DNA of 64,000 nt. Source: Pseudomonas sp. StFLB209. Lineage in GTDB: Bacteria; Pseudomonadota; Gammaproteobacteria; Pseudomonadales; Pseudomonadaceae. The DNA lies in NCBI RefSeq assembly GCF_000829415.1, contig NZ_AP014637.1, positions 2,802,001 through 2,866,000 on the forward strand, in the 5' to 3' direction. How positions within the stretch are numbered: the first letter of the stretch is position 1; each line of letters begins with the position of its first letter. Both the position numbers and the translations under genes were made by a program. Shown here one piece after another: positions 24,016 through 32,636 of this stretch. Under the pieces are notes generated by a model that saw only the letters and a list, made by a program, of their open reading frames with translations, was not told where the DNA came from and searched no databases.

Positions 24016-26469
24016 TCAGAACCGGTAGCGGGTCGACAGCATCACATTGCGCGGTTCACCGTAGTAACCGCTATAGAACGTGGTGTCCAGGGCGCTGAGG
24101 TACTTCTTGTCGAACAGGTTGTTGATGTTCAGGGTTGCCGAGAGCTGGTCGGTGATCTGGTAGCGCCCCATCAGGTTGAACACCGCATAGGCGTCCTGGG
24201 TGGCCTTGACCGTCCTGCCCAGATCCGATGGCGTGGCGGTGAAGTGAATGCCGCTCTGCCAGTTGACCCCGCCGCCCAGTGTCAGGCGATTCAGTTCGCC
24301 CGGCAGGCGATAAGTGCTGAACAGCCTGAACATGTTGGCCGGAGCCACCGTGTTGATCCGCTCGCCGTCGGCGTTCTTGGTAATGCTGTGGTTGTAACTG
24401 GCGTTGAGGTTCCAGTCAGGGGTCAGGTCGCCGCTGGCTTCCATTTCGAAGCCACGGGTCCTGGCACCTTTTACGGCCCGATACGCTGCGCTGGTGGTAC
24501 CGGGGATCACCTGACCGGGGTCGACTTCGGCCAGGTTGTCCTGGCGGATTTCGAAGGCGGCAATGCTGGTATTCAGCCGTCCGTCGAGCAGTTCGCTCTT
24601 GAAACCGATCTCGTAGTTGTCGCCCTCGCGTGGCTTGAGCGTGGCGCCGCTGCTGTCGCGTACGCTCTGCGGTTTGAAGATGTTGGTGTAGCTGGCGTAC
24701 ACCGAGTGCTCGTCGTTCAGGTCATAGACCACCCCGGCATAGGGCGTGACCACGCCGGACTCCTTGTAGGTGGTGGTGCTGTTGCGCGCCGGGGTCAGCA
24801 TGTAGCTCAGGTCATAGGTGTAGTCGTAGTCACTGGCGCGGGCACCGAGGATGACCGATAGCTGTTCGGTCGGGTGCAAGCGGGCTGCCAGGTAGGTGCC
24901 ACGCTGATAGATGGTGGTGTCACCGTCGTACAACTGACCCAGGTGGGTGACCGGCCGTGAGGTGTAGTTGTTCCAGGTGTAGACATTGACCGCCGTGCCT
25001 TCGATGGCAGTGCCGCGCAGCGGGTCGTGGCGGTTGTCGAATTTCGAGTAGTTGTAGCCGACGATCAGGTCGTGACTGCGGCCCAACAGCTCGAAGGGGC
25101 CCTGGGCCTGGATGTCGACACTGGTCTGCTTCTGCCAGGTGCTCCCTGCGCCGCCATACAGGCGCACGCCAGCCCCGCTGACAGGGTCGGGGAAGCCCCA
25201 GCTGGCGGTGGCCAGGCTGTACTCGCGGTCGATGTACATCTGGTTGAGACTGGCCTTTAGCGTCCAGTCACCGGCCAGTTTGTGTTCCAGGGTCAGAAAA
25301 CTGTTGAGGATGTTCTGCCGGTTGCTGCTCCAGCGGCTGGCGCTGTTGGTGTCGCGGGAAAAGTCAGCCTGCGTGCCGTTGCTGTAGAACAGCGGAAAGG
25401 CCACCGATGACGAGCCCTCGGGTTTGTTTTTCTGGTAATCCATGCCGGCGGTGAGCAGGGTGCTGTCGCTCAGGTCCGCTTCAAACACCCCGTAGAACAC
25501 CTGCTTTTCCTGATGGTAGTGGTCCATGTAGCTGTCGTTCTGCTGGTAGGCGACCACGCTGCGGCCACGCAGATTGCCGGTGGGGGTCAGCGGCCCGGAC
25601 ACATCGACTTCGCTGCGGTATTTGTTCCACGAGCCCACCCCGGCGGACAGATGCCCCTGGAACTGTGCGGTGGGGCGCTTGCGTACCAGGTTGATGGTCG
25701 CCGAGGGATCACCGGCCCCGGTCAGCAGCCCCGTGGCGCCGCGCAGCACTTCGACGCGGTCGTAGATGGCCATGTCGGCCAGACTTTGGGCCGACACCTG
25801 GCTGACGATATCCAGCGTGGTCGGCAGGCCGTCGAACTGAAAGTTATCCACCGAATAACCGCGTGAATAGATATTGAACCGCTCGCTGCCCAGGCTCTGC
25901 ACCGACAGCCCCGGGCTTTGCTCCAGCACCTTGGTGATGTCGTTGAGGCCTTGGTCATCCATGCGTTGGCGGGTCATCACGCTGACCGATTGTGGTGTTT
26001 CACGCAGCGACAGGTTCATGCGCGTAGCGCTGCGGCTGTTGCCGACGGTGTAGGTACCGCTGCTGTCGGTGTCCTGTGCCAGGGTGTGGCTGGAGATGGT
26101 GGTGGCGTCAAGGTTCAGCGCTGCGTTGTTCTCTACGGCCGGTAGCAACTGGAAACGCCCGGTTTCGCGGCGCACCACCTGCAGGCCGGTGCCGGTCAGC
26201 ATTTGCTGCAAGGCTTGCTCGGCGCTGAGCAGGCCTTTGACCGCGTGGCTCTGACGGCCACGGGTCAGGCTGGCATCGGCTGCCAGGTACAGGCCGGTCT
26301 GTGCGGCCAGCACATTGAGCTGGGTGGCCAGCGGTCCTGCCGGAATGTCGAAGCCCTGCACCGGACTCTGCTCGCTGGCCAGTGCCGCTGGCAGTGGTGC
26401 CAGCAGGCAGCTGGCGCCCAGGCTCATGGCCAATAGCAGCGGGGTCGGGAGGAAGGAATGGCGAGGCAT
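24016..26469 (-). CDS. TonB-dependent siderophore receptor with STN signalling domain
   Basis: This 817-residue receptor has a signal peptide (ending AALAS) and an STN domain (about residues 38-110: FDIPAGPLATQLNVLAAQTG and QQMLTGTGLQVV). A linker and plug follow (SLRETPQSVSVMTRQRMDDQ, then RGYSVDNFQFDGLP), then a barrel ending RNVMLSTRYRF. The layout matches FpvA/FoxA/FhuE-like transducers. The fecR-fecI pair lies directly upstream on the same strand, completing a cell-surface signalling unit. An AAGGAG sits six bases before the start. The siderophore cannot be named from sequence alone. Confidence 0.88.
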   Translation of the reverse strand: MPRHSFLPTPLLLAMSLGASCLLAPLPAALASEQSPVQGFDIPAGPLATQLNVLAAQTGLYLAADASLTRGRQSHAVKGLLSAEQALQQMLTGTGLQVVRRETGRFQLLPAVENNAALNLDATTISSHTLAQDTDSSGTYTVGNSRSATRMNLSLRETPQSVSVMTRQRMDDQGLNDITKVLEQSPGLSVQSLGSERFNIYSRGYSVDNFQFDGLPTTLDIVSQVSAQSLADMAIYDRVEVLRGATGLLTGAGDPSATINLVRKRPTAQFQGHLSAGVGSWNKYRSEVDVSGPLTPTGNLRGRSVVAYQQNDSYMDHYHQEKQVFYGVFEADLSDSTLLTAGMDYQKNKPEGSSSVAFPLFYSNGTQADFSRDTNSASRWSSNRQNILNSFLTLEHKLAGDWTLKASLNQMYIDREYSLATASWGFPDPVSGAGVRLYGGAGSTWQKQTSVDIQAQGPFELLGRSHDLIVGYNYSKFDNRHDPLRGTAIEGTAVNVYTWNNYTSRPVTHLGQLYDGDTTIYQRGTYLAARLHPTEQLSVILGARASDYDYTYDLSYMLTPARNSTTTYKESGVVTPYAGVVYDLNDEHSVYASYTNIFKPQSVRDSSGATLKPREGDNYEIGFKSELLDGRLNTSIAAFEIRQDNLAEVDPGQVIPGTTSAAYRAVKGARTRGFEMEASGDLTPDWNLNASYNHSITKNADGERINTVAPANMFRLFSTYRLPGELNRLTLGGGVNWQSGIHFTATPSDLGRTVKATQDAYAVFNLMGRYQITDQLSATLNINNLFDKKYLSALDTTFYSGYYGEPRNVMLSTRYRF

Positions 26470-26598
26470 GGCGGCTCCTTGGCACAGCGCAGAATGTCGG
26501 ATGGCAGAAGGTTGTTATCACCTTGTTATCTGGTAATCCGAACCTGCGATGAAAACCGGAACTGCGACGGGACAATTTTTTCAGGCAGCGGCTTGCAC

Positions 26599-27561
26599 TC
26601 AGCGCGGCTCTACCGTCACCCACCAGTCGAAACGCTTGACCACTTGCACCGGCAGCGCTTCCTGCAACTGCGCCAGCGCCTGGTCGGTGTTGCGCAGCGA
26701 GAAACTGCCCATCACCCGCAATTGGCTGACCTCGGGGGCAACGCCCAGATGCCCGTGACGCCAGGGCGCCAGTTCGGCGATGAACTGCTGCAGCGTCATG
26801 TCCTCGGCCAGCAGCAGCCCCTTGCTCCAGGCTTCGCGCTGCGCCAGTGCGCTGCCTGGTGTACCCAAGGTGTCGGCGTCGAAGCTCAGGCTCTGCCCGG
26901 CCGCCGCCACGGCGTGCTGCCCATGGTTGGCGCAGCGCACCTGCACCGCGCCGGCAAAGACATTGAGCAGGGTCTGCCCGCCCTGTTGGCGCACACTGAA
27001 GCGCGTGCCCAGCGGTATCAGCACGCCGGCGCGGGTCTGCACCTGGAACGGCCGCGGATCGCTGCCGGTGTCGATCAGCACCTCACCGGCATACAGGCGC
27101 AAGCGGCGCTGCCGGCCATCGAATTCGACATCCAGCGCGGTCCCGGCGTTGAGCCATATCTGGCTGCCATCGGCCAATCGCTCGTGGCGCAACTCGTTGC
27201 TGCTGCGATAGCGTGCGCCGACCAGCGGCAGACGCTGGTGCCAATCCTGCTGCCAGCCAAGCCCGCCGAGCAGCACGATACCGCCCACTACGCTGAGCTG
27301 GCCGAGCACCTGGCGTCGCCCGTGCTTGCTGCGGCGCTGGTCGAGCAGTGTCTGATGAGCGGCCGGCCCTTGGGCCCCCAGGCTGGCGAACGACTGGCTG
27401 ACTCTTTCGATGTAGTGCCAGGCCTGACGATGCTGCTCACTGGCGTGCAGCCAGTCGCGCCACGCGGCCTGCAATTGCGCATCGTCACTGGCGCCTTGCA
27501 GGCGCGCGAACCAGTCGGCAGCCTGTTGCAGAGTGGCGTGCTCCAGCCTGGCGTCGCTCAC
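26599..27561 (-). CDS. fecR: FecR-family anti-sigma regulator
   Basis: This 320-residue protein has an N-terminal sigma-binding domain (LQQAADWFARLQGAS and WRDWLHASEQHRQAWHYIER), a membrane segment (VLGQLSVVGGIVLLGGLGW, about 118-136) and a periplasmic FecR domain (LADGSQIWLNAGTALDVEFD and GTRFSVRQQGG). The GTG at 27561 is chosen because it overlaps the stop of the sigma gene (GTGA), giving tight coupling; the longer in-frame reading would overlap the sigma gene by over 40 bases. It should relay the signal from the receptor encoded downstream. Confidence 0.88.
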   Translation of the reverse strand: MSDARLEHATLQQAADWFARLQGASDDAQLQAAWRDWLHASEQHRQAWHYIERVSQSFASLGAQGPAAHQTLLDQRRSKHGRRQVLGQLSVVGGIVLLGGLGWQQDWHQRLPLVGARYRSSNELRHERLADGSQIWLNAGTALDVEFDGRQRRLRLYAGEVLIDTGSDPRPFQVQTRAGVLIPLGTRFSVRQQGGQTLLNVFAGAVQVRCANHGQHAVAAAGQSLSFDADTLGTPGSALAQREAWSKGLLLAEDMTLQQFIAELAPWRHGHLGVAPEVSQLRVMGSFSLRNTDQALAQLQEALPVQVVKRFDWWVTVEPR

Positions 27562-28091
27562 CTCAGTGCTCCGTCGAGTTCGGCCTGCAACAGCGCGCAC
27601 TGGAACATCGCCTGGGCCATGTACTTGGTGACCATGCGCTCGCTGACCCCCAGCCGCTCGCCGATTTCCCGATAGCCCAGGCCTTCGAGCAACGACAGGC
27701 CGAACGCCTCGGCGACCTTGTCTGGCAGGCGTTGCAGCATCGTCTGTAGTTGCAGCAGTGTCTCTATGACGATGGCCTGGTGTTCTTCAGACGGCGCGCG
27801 CAGGTCCGGGCGCTGTTGCAACGCTTCGAGCCATGCCTGCTCCAGCTGTCGGCGGCGCCAGAAGTCGATGCACAAATGCCGTGACACCCGGCTCAGGTAA
27901 GCGCGGGCGTGCTGGTCGCTGTCGAAACTGCGTGGCTGCGCCAGCAGGCGCACGAACACGTCGTGGGTCAGTTCGGCGGCGTCGCTGGCATTGCCCAGGC
28001 GGCGGGTGATCCACTGCTTGATCCAGTCATGGTTTTGCAGATACAGGTTGGCCACTTGTGCGCTGTGGGCGTTATCGGAAGGTGAGGTCAT
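27558..28091 (-). CDS. fecI: FecI-like extracytoplasmic-function sigma factor
   Basis: This 177-residue sigma factor has region 2 (DAAELTHDVFVRLLAQPRSF and YLSRVSRHLCIDFWRR, about residues 35-82) and region 4 (EAFGLSLLEGLGYREI and GERLGVSERMVTKYMAQ, about 130-165). These are typical of iron-starvation sigma factors of the FecI group. It heads the fecI-fecR-receptor unit. A Fur-box-like sequence 31 bases upstream suggests repression by iron. Confidence 0.9.
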   Translation of the reverse strand: MTSPSDNAHSAQVANLYLQNHDWIKQWITRRLGNASDAAELTHDVFVRLLAQPRSFDSDQHARAYLSRVSRHLCIDFWRRRQLEQAWLEALQQRPDLRAPSEEHQAIVIETLLQLQTMLQRLPDKVAEAFGLSLLEGLGYREIGERLGVSERMVTKYMAQAMFQCALLQAELDGALR

Positions 28092-28121
28092 GGCAGGGGA
28101 GAGGACGCCGGAAAAATACGC

Positions 28122-28140
28122 AAATGATAATTGTTTTCTA
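28122..28140 (-). promoter_or_regulatory. Fur box upstream of the second fecI
   Basis: AAATGATAATTGTTTTCTA lies 31 bases before the sigma-factor start and matches the AT-rich GATAAT-type Fur consensus. The position suits iron repression. Confidence 0.65.
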
Positions 28141-28182
28141 AATTAGCGTACGTGGCAGCAGTCAGGCAACCGGCCATCCCGA

Positions 28183-28340
28183 TCAGCCGTTGTCGTCAAT
28201 CGCAGGGGCGTGCAAAGGACACTGCTGCCCGGCCCGTTCGACAAGCGCCGCCCGCAGCATCTGCATCTGCGCAATGCGCTCATCCAGCACGGCGATCTTT
28301 TCCTGGAACAACTGCGCCAGCTGCTCACCGGAGTCCTGTG
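28183..28340 (-). pseudogene. C-terminal remnant of a MerR-family regulator
   Basis: The minus-strand frame ending at 28183 encodes EQLAQLFQEKIAVLDERIAQ then MQMLRAALVERAGQQCPLHA before a stop. This is the typical dimerisation helix and Cys-containing tail of MerR-type regulators (K-I-x-x-L-D-E-R-I-A-x-L-x-x-L-R). No DNA-binding domain is found upstream; the frame becomes meaningless beyond about 28340. It appears to be the surviving tail of a deleted regulator. Confidence 0.5.
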
Positions 28341-28399
28341 GTGCGCACCACAGCAGCGGCCGGTGCCGCAGCCCGACGCCAGCTTCATGCTGTTCGTCA

Positions 28400-28618
28400 T
28401 TTGTTGGGCAGCGCAGTGGTGGTCTGGTCGCTATGGCGCTGGCACCATCCCACCCGGCAGGTGGGTTGGTACGATGCGCTGGCCAGGGGATTGTTCGCCG
28501 TCTGGCAGGTGTATGCCGTGACACAGGGCGCCAGTTTTCTGCTGTTGGCATTTACCGTGATGGAAGTGGTGTTTGGCGTGGCGCAGGTATTGCCAGTGAA
28601 GCTGCCCAGGCCTCAACC
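28400..28618 (+). pseudogene. C-terminal remnant of a small membrane protein
   Basis: From about 28400 the plus-strand frame encodes LLGSAVVVWSLWRWHHP, then YDALARGLFAVWQVYAVTQG and ASFLLLAFTVMEVVFGVAQV. That gives two or three hydrophobic helices joined by short loops, with a membrane-protein composition unlike shadow frames nearby. The 5-prime part is not recognisable and abuts the MerR remnant, and the frame runs on into the antisense of the esterase gene. I take it as the tail of a truncated gene of unknown function. Confidence 0.4.
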
Positions 28619-29551
28619 CCGCACAAACCCCTCGATCGCCGCCGCCAGCGCGTCATAAAACCGCTCCACCTCGGCCACGCCCATGGCGCGCAGGCTGCCG
28701 TGCACCATGCCCTTGCCCACATGCACCGTTGCCGACGTACCGTCCTGGCGCAGGCGCTCGGCGTAGTGCAGGCCTTCGCTGTAGAGAATGTCGTGTTCGG
28801 CCACGCCGATGAATGCCGGTGCCAGGCCCTCGAAACTTTTCGCGTGCAGGGCCATGGCCCACGGATGTTCGCGCAGCGCGGGGTCAGGCAGGTAACGTGA
28901 CAGGCAACCGGCCAGCGACTCGACCGACAGCGACGGTGCATCGAAGTACAGGCTGGCCGAGGGCTGATGGCTGTGGGTAGTCAGTACCGGGTACAGCAGC
29001 GCCTGCCCCAGCGGCTGGGCTTGGCCCTGATCGCGCAATCTCACGCATAGCCCGGCGGCCAGGGCGCCGCCGGCGCTGTCGCCGGCCACCACTATGCGTT
29101 GTGGGTTCAGGGCATCGCTCAGCCGGCCGGCGCGAATGGCGTGCAGAATACTCAGGCTGTCATCCAGCGAGGCCGGGAAGGGATGCTCCGGCGCCAGCCG
29201 ATAGGCCACCGCGACAATCGCAATCTTCAACCGCCGGGCGATGGCGTGGGCGAACCAGTCGTGGGTGTCCAGATGGCCATGATCCCAACCACCGCCGTGC
29301 AGGTACAGCAGCACCGGCCAGCCACCGCTCGGGGCTTGTGCGAGCGGCAGGTACAGGCGCACCGGCAGTGCGTCTACCTGCAAGTCCGTGACCTGCCAGC
29401 CGTCCGGGCGTGGCGGGGTGAAATGGCGGCAGACGCGCAGGAATGCCTCGCGGCCGCCTTCGAGGCTGCCGTCGCTGGCGCCGATCCGGCGGCTGGTGGC
29501 GAGAAAGTCGAGGATCTCGGGGCACAGCGGTATGCGGTCGTGAAAGCTCAT
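28613..29551 (-). CDS. Alpha/beta-hydrolase esterase (HSL family)
   Basis: This 312-residue enzyme of the hormone-sensitive-lipase group has the oxyanion motif HGGGW near residue 90, the nucleophile elbow GDSAGG near 165, and a likely catalytic Asp/His pair near the end (GVAEHDILY and GMVHGSL). It hydrolyses carboxyl esters in the cytoplasm; the substrate is unknown. The start at 29551 (MSFHDRIPL) is preferred because longer frames add sequence unlike the family. It lies 25 bases downstream of the IclR-SMP-30 gene on the same strand, so it may share its transcript. Confidence 0.85.
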   Translation of the reverse strand: MSFHDRIPLCPEILDFLATSRRIGASDGSLEGGREAFLRVCRHFTPPRPDGWQVTDLQVDALPVRLYLPLAQAPSGGWPVLLYLHGGGWDHGHLDTHDWFAHAIARRLKIAIVAVAYRLAPEHPFPASLDDSLSILHAIRAGRLSDALNPQRIVVAGDSAGGALAAGLCVRLRDQGQAQPLGQALLYPVLTTHSHQPSASLYFDAPSLSVESLAGCLSRYLPDPALREHPWAMALHAKSFEGLAPAFIGVAEHDILYSEGLHYAERLRQDGTSATVHVGKGMVHGSLRAMGVAEVERFYDALAAAIEGFVRG

Positions 29552-29576
29552 GGTTCGGGTCCTTGAAGAAAGTGAA

Positions 29577-31190
29577 TCAGCGCGTGCCCCAATGGCAGGC
29601 GTGGGCAGTAACGCCCTTGAGTTCGGGATCCAGGCGCAGCAAATGCCCGGAGGCCGGGGCATTGCTCAGGGTTTCCATGGGCAGGTCATGGCGCGAGCTG
29701 GTGATGTACAGGGTGTCTTTGTCAGGCCCGGCAAAGGCCAGGTCGATCGGGCCAGGCACCGGCAGGCCGATCATGCGGTCCAGCGCGCCGTCGGGGCCAA
29801 AGCGCACCAGGCTCCAGCCGTCGCGCAAGGTGGTCCATACGCCGCCTTCGGCGTCCAGTGCTATACCGCTGGGGCTGCCAGAGCCTTTGGGCAGGCTTGC
29901 CAGCCGGCGCACGTTGGCGGCGTCGCGGCGCATCACGAACAATGTGCCGGTTTCTGGCCCCACGGCATACACCGAGGCGCCTTCGGCGTCCCAGCAGAAG
30001 CTGCCGATGGGCTCCTGAAACTGCCAGGCCGCCCGCAGTTCGCCTTGCGGGTTGAGTTCACCCAGGCTGCAGCCGCTGGCGGTTTTTATGCTGGCCCACA
30101 GGCTGCCGTCGGGGTGGCTGGCCAGGGCCAGTAACTGCTTGCCGGGCCAGTTGGCCAGCGGCTGCTCCTTGCCCTGCTCATCGAGCAGCGACCAGCCGTG
30201 GGCGTGGCTCACCAGCAAGCCGTTGCGGTGCAGTTCCAGGCCGTGAATCGGTGCGTCGAAGCGGGCGAAAACCCGGTCGCCCTGGTGGTCACGAATGCGG
30301 ATCGCCGGGGCCAGGGTATCGGCCCAGAACAGCGCCTGGCGCGCTTCGCTCCAGCGCGCGAAGGCGCCATGGAACGACCACGGGCCGTCGACCAGTTCCA
30401 GTTCGTTGTCGTTGATTTTTATCGTCGTCTCCGACAACTGCGCGCCCACCCGCCGCGCCGCCTCGGCCAACTCCGGGCCGAGCAGCTCCAGGCGCTCCAG
30501 GGTCAGGCGGTAAGACGGGCCGGCCACGCTCAGTGCGCCATGGACCTTGCCCGAGCTGTCCCGAATCGCCGCTGCCACACAGCGCACGCCCATCCGGATT
30601 TCTTCGTTGTCGATGGCGTAACCGCGCACCTGGGTGATACGCAATTCGGCGTTCAGGCGGCGACGGTCGACCAGGGTCAGTGGCGTCAGTGGGGTGAGGG
30701 TCAGGCCCTTGAGAATTTCTTCCCGCGATTGCTCGTCCATGGCGGCGAGAATCGCCTTGCCCTGGCCGGTGCAGTACACCGGCTTGCTCTGCCCGAGGCT
30801 GGCCGATGAGCGTTGGGTGTGGGCACCGTCGCAGCGTTCCAGCGACATCACCTGGTTGCCATCGAGCACCGCCAGGTATGACGTCTCGCCGGTGAGGTCA
30901 CGCAGGGCGCGCAGCTCGAAACTGGCGGCGGCGACCAGGTCGGGCATCAGGTAGGCATTGCGCACCAGTTCCATATAGCGGAACCCGAGGCGGTAGACCT
31001 TGCGTACCGGGTCGCGGCGGATCATGCCGCGTTCGATCAGCGTGGCGATGATTCGGTACAGCGTGGTACGCGGTAGACCAAGGCTCTGCGCCAGTTCGCC
31101 CTGGGACAGGCCGCTGGGGCTGGAACCCACGGCTTCCAGTACATCCATGGCTTTTTCCAGGGCGCCGGTGCCTTCAGATGCTGTGCTCAT
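29577..31190 (-). CDS. IclR-type regulator fused to an SMP-30/gluconolactonase-like domain
   Basis: This 537-residue fusion starts with an IclR winged helix (residues 8-70: GLSQGELAQSLGLPRTTLYR) and an IclR effector domain (about 85-255: YCTGQGKAILAAM, then EEIRMGVRCVAAAIRD). It continues into an SMP-30-like beta-propeller (about 265-530: WADTLAPAIRIRDHQGD, PSGIALDAEGGVWTTLRDGW, GPIDLAFAGPDKDTLYITSS). SMP-30 enzymes hydrolyse sugar lactones, so the propeller may sense or consume a lactone inducer. It is divergent from the sugar-acid cluster starting at 31372, with TTCCC/GGGAA-type operators between. The start at 31190 excludes an N-terminal extension with no family likeness. No internal stop or frameshift separates the two domains. 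Confidence 0.85.
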   Translation of the reverse strand: MSTASEGTGALEKAMDVLEAVGSSPSGLSQGELAQSLGLPRTTLYRIIATLIERGMIRRDPVRKVYRLGFRYMELVRNAYLMPDLVAAASFELRALRDLTGETSYLAVLDGNQVMSLERCDGAHTQRSSASLGQSKPVYCTGQGKAILAAMDEQSREEILKGLTLTPLTPLTLVDRRRLNAELRITQVRGYAIDNEEIRMGVRCVAAAIRDSSGKVHGALSVAGPSYRLTLERLELLGPELAEAARRVGAQLSETTIKINDNELELVDGPWSFHGAFARWSEARQALFWADTLAPAIRIRDHQGDRVFARFDAPIHGLELHRNGLLVSHAHGWSLLDEQGKEQPLANWPGKQLLALASHPDGSLWASIKTASGCSLGELNPQGELRAAWQFQEPIGSFCWDAEGASVYAVGPETGTLFVMRRDAANVRRLASLPKGSGSPSGIALDAEGGVWTTLRDGWSLVRFGPDGALDRMIGLPVPGPIDLAFAGPDKDTLYITSSRHDLPMETLSNAPASGHLLRLDPELKGVTAHACHWGTR

Positions 31191-31196
31191 CAGAAA

Positions 31197-31320
31197 TTCC
31201 CACTGATTGGAACGGACAAGTTGTCGCAGCATAAACGGCGTTTTCAGCAAGTCAATCTGTCTCTAGCATCGCACTCACCTTGGCCCCGAAGCCTTTCTAT
31301 GATTCCCGCATATTGGGAAT
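31197..31320. promoter_or_regulatory. Divergent operator/promoter region of the IclR-SMP-30 cluster
   Basis: Two related inverted repeats are present. ATTCCC-N7-GGGAAT lies at 31302-31320, 52 bases before the first catabolic gene. A looser TTCC-N8-GGAA lies at 31197-31212, directly upstream of the regulator start. Both have the spacing of typical IclR operators and would let the regulator control both directions. Confidence 0.55.
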
Positions 31321-31371
31321 TTTTACCGGGAAGGTCATGACGGGGTCTTCGAACCGTGCAGGAGAACAACA

Positions 31372-32184
31372 ATGACCGAGATCCACCATTACGCCGACAG
31401 CCATGAAGATTCCGCCAAGCGCAAAGTGGTGGTCAGCGACGCCGTGCTGGCCAAGCTGGCGACCTGCAGCAGTGGTTCGTTGACCACTCAGTTGTTCAAG
31501 CTGGGTTTTCGTCAGCCGGCGCTGGTGGGGCTGCGTGCGCTGAGCAAGGACATCAAGCCGTTTGCTGGTCGTGCCTACACCATGCGCTTCATTCCTGCCC
31601 GTGAAGACATCGACACCTACGGCACCATGACCACCAAACCCAACGGCGACAACCTGCAATGGCAGGGGGTAGAGCAGGTGCAGCCGGGCGATGTGCTGGT
31701 GATCGACAGCCAGAACGACCCGCGTGCCGCCTCGGCCGGCAACATTCTGGTCACCCGCCTGATCGCTCGCGGTGCCAAGGCGATCATCACCGACGGCGCC
31801 CTGCGCGACGGCAGCGAGGTCGCGGCACTGCCGCTGCCGGCCTATGCCCGTGAAGTGACCGCCACCACCCGTATCTCCTACCACCACGTGGCCGACCTGC
31901 AGGTGCCGATCGGTTGCGCCGGCGTGGCGGTTTATCCCGGTGATGTGATCGTGGGTGATGCCGATGGCCTGACGGTGATTCCGGCGCATCTGGCTGAAGA
32001 AGTTGCCGAGTACTGCTCGGTGCAGGACGACCTGGAGAACTACCTGGCCATGCGCATCGCCGCCGGCGAAGCGCTGTGGGGGGTGTACCCGCCCAGCCCG
32101 GAAACCGTGGCCCAGTACCACGCCTGGATCGCCGCTGGCCGCCAGCCGATCCCGAGCGTCATTGGCAACAAGGAGAACCCGTAA
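31372..32184 (+). CDS. RraA-like aldolase/demethylmenaquinone methyltransferase-fold protein
   Basis: This 270-residue protein of the RraA superfamily has the core GRAYTMRFIPAREDID, GDVLVIDSQNDPRAASAGNI, ARGAKAIITDGALRDGSEV (with the G-x-x-R-D signature), and IGCAGVAVYPGDVIVGDADG. Members with this G-x-x-R-D and D-G-D-G pattern are often class II pyruvate aldolases (HMG/CHA aldolase type) rather than RNase E inhibitors. In this cluster, cleavage of a 2-keto-3-deoxy acid to pyruvate and an aldehyde is the likely role. It is the first gene of the operon and overlaps the next by one base (TAATG). Confidence 0.8.
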   Translation: MTEIHHYADSHEDSAKRKVVVSDAVLAKLATCSSGSLTTQLFKLGFRQPALVGLRALSKDIKPFAGRAYTMRFIPAREDIDTYGTMTTKPNGDNLQWQGVEQVQPGDVLVIDSQNDPRAASAGNILVTRLIARGAKAIITDGALRDGSEVAALPLPAYAREVTATTRISYHHVADLQVPIGCAGVAVYPGDVIVGDADGLTVIPAHLAEEVAEYCSVQDDLENYLAMRIAAGEALWGVYPPSPETVAQYHAWIAAGRQPIPSVIGNKENP

Positions 32185-32636
32185 TGACCGAGCACAAGCA
32201 CGCCCAGACCATTCGCCGCTATTTCGACGCCTGCAATGAAGGCGACTTCGCCAAGCTGGTGTCCTGCTTCACCCCTGACGCGGTGCACTACTTTCCGGCC
32301 GGCCTGCCGGAGGTGCCATGGCGCAGCGCTGAAACCATCGCCGCCAAGTGGGTGTGGTGCGTCGAGAACCTCGGTTCGCAGTGGACCATCGAGAAGATTC
32401 TGGTCAGCCATGACAGCGACGAAGCGGTGATCGAGTGGACCCACTGGAAAGGCAAGCTGGGCACCGCGCTGCGCGGCGACGAGTGGTACATCTTCGACAA
32501 GGACAGCGGCCTGATCAAAGAAATTCGCGCCTATTACGCCTCGCCGGCGGACAAGGACTTGAAGATCAACGAGCTGGTGGACTTCGATTACAGCGGCCGT
32601 GGCTACCACCTCGGCCCGGCGACAGGAGACAAATGA
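32184..32636 (+). CDS. SnoaL/NTF2-like protein
   Basis: This 150-residue protein has the SnoaL-like ketosteroid-isomerase fold pattern: ARTIRRYFDACNEGDF-like opening (QTIRRYFDACNEGDFAKL), CFTPDAVHYFPAG, SDEAVIEWTHWKGKLG, and GLIKEIRAYYASP. Such proteins act as isomerases, dehydratases or hydrolases on small molecules. It lies between the RraA-like aldolase and the semialdehyde dehydrogenase genes, overlapping both by 1-4 bases, so it is certainly part of the same operon. Its reaction is unknown. Confidence 0.8.
   Translation: MTEHKHAQTIRRYFDACNEGDFAKLVSCFTPDAVHYFPAGLPEVPWRSAETIAAKWVWCVENLGSQWTIEKILVSHDSDEAVIEWTHWKGKLGTALRGDEWYIFDKDSGLIKEIRAYYASPADKDLKINELVDFDYSGRGYHLGPATGDK

Noticed and set aside
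28131..28658. Plus-strand frame of 175 codons taken as one gene
   Set aside because: Only its last part looks protein-like; the first 90 codons are Arg/Ala/Ser-rich antisense-like sequence, so it was called as a remnant instead.
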